Assembly: GCA_009924765.1 (NCBI GenBank)
Contig: RFQW01000048.1
Coordinates: 1 to 8,577 of the forward strand
Source of the DNA: Planctomycetota bacterium
GTDB lineage: Bacteria; Planctomycetota; Phycisphaerae; Phycisphaerales; SM1A02
Direction: 5' to 3'
DNA: 8,577 bases
Shown here: in pieces, positions 7,034 through 8,577 of the stretch
How the letters are laid out: each line of letters opens with the position of its first letter
How positions within the stretch are numbered: the first letter of the stretch is position 1
Translations under genes and position numbers: made by a program
Notes under the pieces: generated by a model
Seen by the model: the letters and a program-made list of their open reading frames with translations, nothing else
Database searches by the model: none
Told to the model about the DNA's origin: nothing

Positions 7034-7064
7034 CCCGCCCTCCCGATGGGGCGAGGGGCCGCGG
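7034..7064. repeat. Right arm of long imperfect inverted repeat
   Basis: This is the partner of 6819-6848; the perfect core is 7042-7058. It ends 8 bases before the TATATT box of the lipoprotein gene. A short competing hairpin, CGGG (7025-7028) with CCCG (7034-7037) around a T5 loop, overlaps its beginning and could compete with the long stem. Confidence 0.85.
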
Positions 7065-7072
7065 CGTCCTGC

Positions 7073-7078
7073 TATATT
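7073..7078 (+). promoter_or_regulatory. -10-like box TATATT of the lipoprotein gene
   Basis: TATATT, the closest match to the TATAAT consensus in the set, ends 9 bases before the ATG at 7088. It implies a nearly leaderless mRNA; no Shine-Dalgarno sequence is present. Confidence 0.6.
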
Positions 7079-7087
7079 CCTCGTCCC

Positions 7088-7423
7088 ATGAGCCGTCTGA
7101 CCCCCGCCATTCTTCTCACCTCGCTCCTCGCCGCCTGCCACTCGCAGCCCACGTACCTGCCCAACGGCGACCTCGCGCCCGCCACGGACAAGGACTACGA
7201 GAAGGACGGCATCTATGACGTCAGCTTCGACGCCATCAAGAGCAATCCCACGCCGAACCTCACGGGCATGAACGAGCGCGACGTGGACGTGCAGCGCAAC
7301 CTGGCGGTGAACGCGAACCAGACCACGCGCATGTTCTGGAGCGACTTCGGCCGCGTGTGGCTGGCAGACCAGCCCAGCCCGCTGTCGCCGTACCCCACGG
7401 TCAACACGACCGGCAACCCCTGA
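7088..7423 (+). CDS. Small secreted lipoprotein, function unknown
   Basis: A 111-residue protein. MSRLTPAILLTSLLAAC is a lipoprotein signal peptide with lipobox LAAC, so the mature protein should begin at C17 and be lipid-anchored after processing by signal peptidase II. The mature part (about 95 residues) is hydrophilic and has no motif I recognise. It contains YEKDGIYDVSFDAIKSNP, a central VDVQRNLAVNANQTTRMFW that could form one helix, and a C-terminal segment DFGRVWLADQPSPLSPYP that may fit along a larger surface (inference). The ATG at 7088 is chosen because it begins the signal peptide 9 bases after a TATATT box; the frame is open for only 14 codons before it. The gene is bounded by its own promoter-like box and a strong terminator, so it looks monocistronic, unless the structured region before it is its leader. 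Confidence 0.8.
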   Translation: MSRLTPAILLTSLLAACHSQPTYLPNGDLAPATDKDYEKDGIYDVSFDAIKSNPTPNLTGMNERDVDVQRNLAVNANQTTRMFWSDFGRVWLADQPSPLSPYPTVNTTGNP

Positions 7424-7447
7424 TCTGCATGCAAGCATGAACTTCCA

Positions 7448-7481
7448 CGCGGCCCGCCCAACGGCGGGTCGCGTTGTTTTT
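7448..7481 (+). terminator. Intrinsic (Rho-independent) terminator after the lipoprotein gene
   Basis: An 11-bp stem, 7448-7458 with 7463-7473 (one G-T pair), closes a CAAC loop and is followed directly by TTGTTTTT. It lies 24 bases after the stop codon at 7423 and would end transcription before the MFS gene. It is the only clear intrinsic terminator in the window. Confidence 0.9.
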
Positions 7482-7516
7482 GGGTCGCCGCGCCGCCAAC
7501 GGTCGATGCACCGTCC

Positions 7517-7522
7517 TACAGT
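7517..7522 (+). promoter_or_regulatory. Possible -10-like box TACAGT of the MFS gene
   Basis: TACAGT ends 12 bases before the ATG at 7535, somewhat further than the other boxes, giving a leader of perhaps 4-6 bases. It follows the terminator at 7448-7481, so a promoter is needed here. No Shine-Dalgarno sequence is seen. Confidence 0.4.
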
Positions 7523-7534
7523 CGACGCTTCTCC

Positions 7535-8577
7535 ATGTCACCCGTCACCACCAACCTGCTGCGCGGCATCTCGACGCTGCCGGTGGTGCGCAACTTCCAT
7601 CCGCACCGCTTCCCCGCCTTCTCGCGGCCGGCCTATCTGCGCGAACTGCTCAGCTGGGCGTTCCTGCCGCTGTTCCTGGGCGCCATCGAGGGCGGCGCAC
7701 TCGGCGTGGTGGTGAAGAAGGCCTTCGCCGGCTCGGGCGTGTCGGCGCTGGAACTGAACTTCGCCGTGGCGGTGGTGAGCGCGGCGCCCAACGTGGCCAA
7801 CCTCACCAGCTTCGCGTGGGCGGCGCTCGCGCGTGGTCGCCCCAAGGTGCCCTTCATCGCCACGCTGCAGACCATCACCGCGGTGTGCGTGGCGCTGATC
7901 GCGGCCATGCCCGAAAACCGCATGGGCCTGTGGGGCCTGTGCGCGCTGGCCACCATCGCGCGCGTCACCTGGACCGGCGTGATCACGCTGCGTGCCGCGG
8001 TGTGGCGCGCCAACTATCCGCGCGAATGGCGCGCGCACATCGCCGGCAACATGGCCACCGTGCAGGCGCTGGTGCTGGCGCTCAGCAGCTGGATCCTGGG
8101 TGTTGGCATGGATCTGTCGCCGCGCAGCTTCCACATCATCTTTCCGGCGCTGGCGCTGGTGGGCATCGTGGGCAACGTGCTGTGGCGCCGCGTGCCCATG
8201 CGCGGACAGACCGCGGCCCTGCGCGCCGAGCGCGAGGAGTCCGTGGGTGCGTCGCGCTTCAACCCGGCCACCATCGTGCACACGCTGCGCGATGATCCGC
8301 CCTACGCGCACTTCATGCTGTGGATGAGCATCTTCGGCCTGGGCAACCTCATGATCGGCGCGCCGCAGGCCATCATGCTGGAGGACGAGATGCACGCCAC
8401 CTACACGCAGGGCATCCTGGCCACCACCGTCATCCCGCTGCTCGTCATGCCCATCGCCATCCCGTTCTGGGCGCGGCGACTCGGCCGCAAGCATGTGGTC
8501 GACTTCCGCGCCACGCACGCATGGAGTTTCGTGCTTGCAACGGCGGTGCTGTTCGTGGCGTCGCTCATGCACTCCAT
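7535..8577 (+). CDS. MFS-type membrane transporter, N-terminal 347 residues (runs off the window)
   Basis: The frame is open from ATG 7535 to the end of the window, giving 347 complete residues; the C-terminus is missing. After a hydrophilic N-terminus of about 35 residues, hydrophobic helices follow in pairs (about 38-62, 74-98, 105-125, 130-155, 172-192, 199-217, then 258-280, 293-312 and 328-346), which fits six helices, a cytoplasmic loop (about 218-257) and the start of a second set. GRPK (101-104) and ARRLGRKH (313-320) sit after the second helix of each half, like reduced copies of the MFS loop 2-3 motif. The segment TLRAAVWRANYPREWRAHIAG (151-171) recalls a group of MFS proteins with RANYP motifs in planctomycetes. 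The substrate cannot be inferred. The start is supported by the upstream TACAGT box and terminator. Confidence 0.75.
   Translation, partial: MSPVTTNLLRGISTLPVVRNFHPHRFPAFSRPAYLRELLSWAFLPLFLGAIEGGALGVVVKKAFAGSGVSALELNFAVAVVSAAPNVANLTSFAWAALARGRPKVPFIATLQTITAVCVALIAAMPENRMGLWGLCALATIARVTWTGVITLRAAVWRANYPREWRAHIAGNMATVQALVLALSSWILGVGMDLSPRSFHIIFPALALVGIVGNVLWRRVPMRGQTAALRAEREESVGASRFNPATIVHTLRDDPPYAHFMLWMSIFGLGNLMIGAPQAIMLEDEMHATYTQGILATTVIPLLVMPIAIPFWARRLGRKHVVDFRATHAWSFVLATAVLFVASLMHS

Larger units (their letters stand above)
6817..7064 (+). ncRNA. Candidate structured non-coding RNA of unknown class, about 248 nt
   Basis: Both ends pair: 6825-6841 is perfectly complementary to 7042-7058 (17 bp), extended outward by 6819-6823/7060-7064 and inward by 6843-6848/7034-7040 with one bulge, about 28 pairs in all. 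The interior continues in nested order: 6847-6853/6997-7003 (7 pairs, one G-U; the first two bases overlap the closing stem, so they compete), 6859-6867/6982-6990 (9 perfect pairs), 6882-6890/6960-6968 (8 pairs around one mismatch), 6911-6914/6943-6946 and hairpin 6921-6924/6929-6932. A separate 7-bp hairpin with a UGAA loop sits at 7006-7023. A TAGACT box lies 7 bases upstream. The rod-like shape with paired ends recalls 6S RNA, but I find no SRP, RNase P or tmRNA signature and cannot assign a class. No U-run ends it, so it may instead be processed, or be a leader of the gene at 7088. Confidence 0.55.

Noticed and set aside
6817..7064. Assignment of the structured region to SRP RNA, RNase P RNA or tmRNA
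   Set aside because: I looked for the SRP apical-loop motif, the RNase P conserved GGAAAGUCC and ACAGAAA segments, and the tmRNA tRNA-like end with a tag frame; none is present. GGTTCGAGT at 6982-6990 resembles a T-loop but pairs better with 6859-6867.
6819..7064. Insertion sequence or MITE with terminal inverted repeats
   Set aside because: The arms are complementary, but I see no target-site duplication at the ends and no transposase, and the interior also folds in nested fashion, which suits an RNA better.
6855..7091. A 78-codon open frame on the plus strand within the structured region
   Set aside because: About a third of its third codon positions are A or T, unlike the real genes here. 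It has no recognisable motif, no nearby -10 box at the right distance, and it lies across the complementary stems.
7425..7437. Palindromic TGCATGCA and repeated GCATG near the lipoprotein stop
   Set aside because: Too short and adjacent to a clear terminator; no second site is seen to support an operator.

Overview
The window is GC-rich, and its genes are dense and all on the + strand. Third codon positions are almost always G or C, which creates long but meaningless antisense reading frames. A membrane protein with a CPRCW/CSECG zinc ribbon, a PDZ/S41-type protease remnant, LolA/LppX-like secreted proteins and an unusual MFS protein together suggest a planctomycete, probably of the Phycisphaerae. 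This placement is inference from protein style; no rRNA or marker gene is present.

Layout: (1) 1-597, the C-terminal end of an S41 peptidase that starts before the window. (2) 639-2454, two tandem, apparently paralogous secreted proteins with an outer-membrane-lipoprotein-sorting-like fold. (3) 2513-4751, a two-gene ABC exporter of the NatA/NatB type. (4) 4782-6239, an uncharacterised two-helix membrane protein with a zinc ribbon and a large C-terminal domain. (5) 6250-6806, a HIT-family hydrolase gene broken by an apparent 4-base loss at 6459/6460. (6) 6817-7064, a non-coding stretch whose two ends are complementary over about 28 base pairs and whose interior folds into further nested helices: a candidate structured RNA with its own -10 box. 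(7) 7088-7423, a small lipoprotein followed by a clear intrinsic terminator at 7448-7481. (8) 7535 to the window end, an MFS-type transporter that runs off the edge.

Transcription logic: every gene that seems to begin a transcription unit has a TANNNT -10-like hexamer ending only 7-12 bases before the start codon and no Shine-Dalgarno sequence. This implies leaderless or nearly leaderless mRNAs. The two genes without such a box (1657 and 3480) are the ones placed tightly behind another gene, and only the ABC permease has good Shine-Dalgarno sequences. In two places the TAG stop codon of one gene forms the first three bases of the next -10 box.

The genes do not form one obvious pathway. A shared theme is the cell envelope (secreted protease, secreted LolA-like proteins, ABC exporter, membrane zinc-ribbon protein, lipoprotein, MFS). 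The most unusual element is the candidate RNA at 6817-7064.
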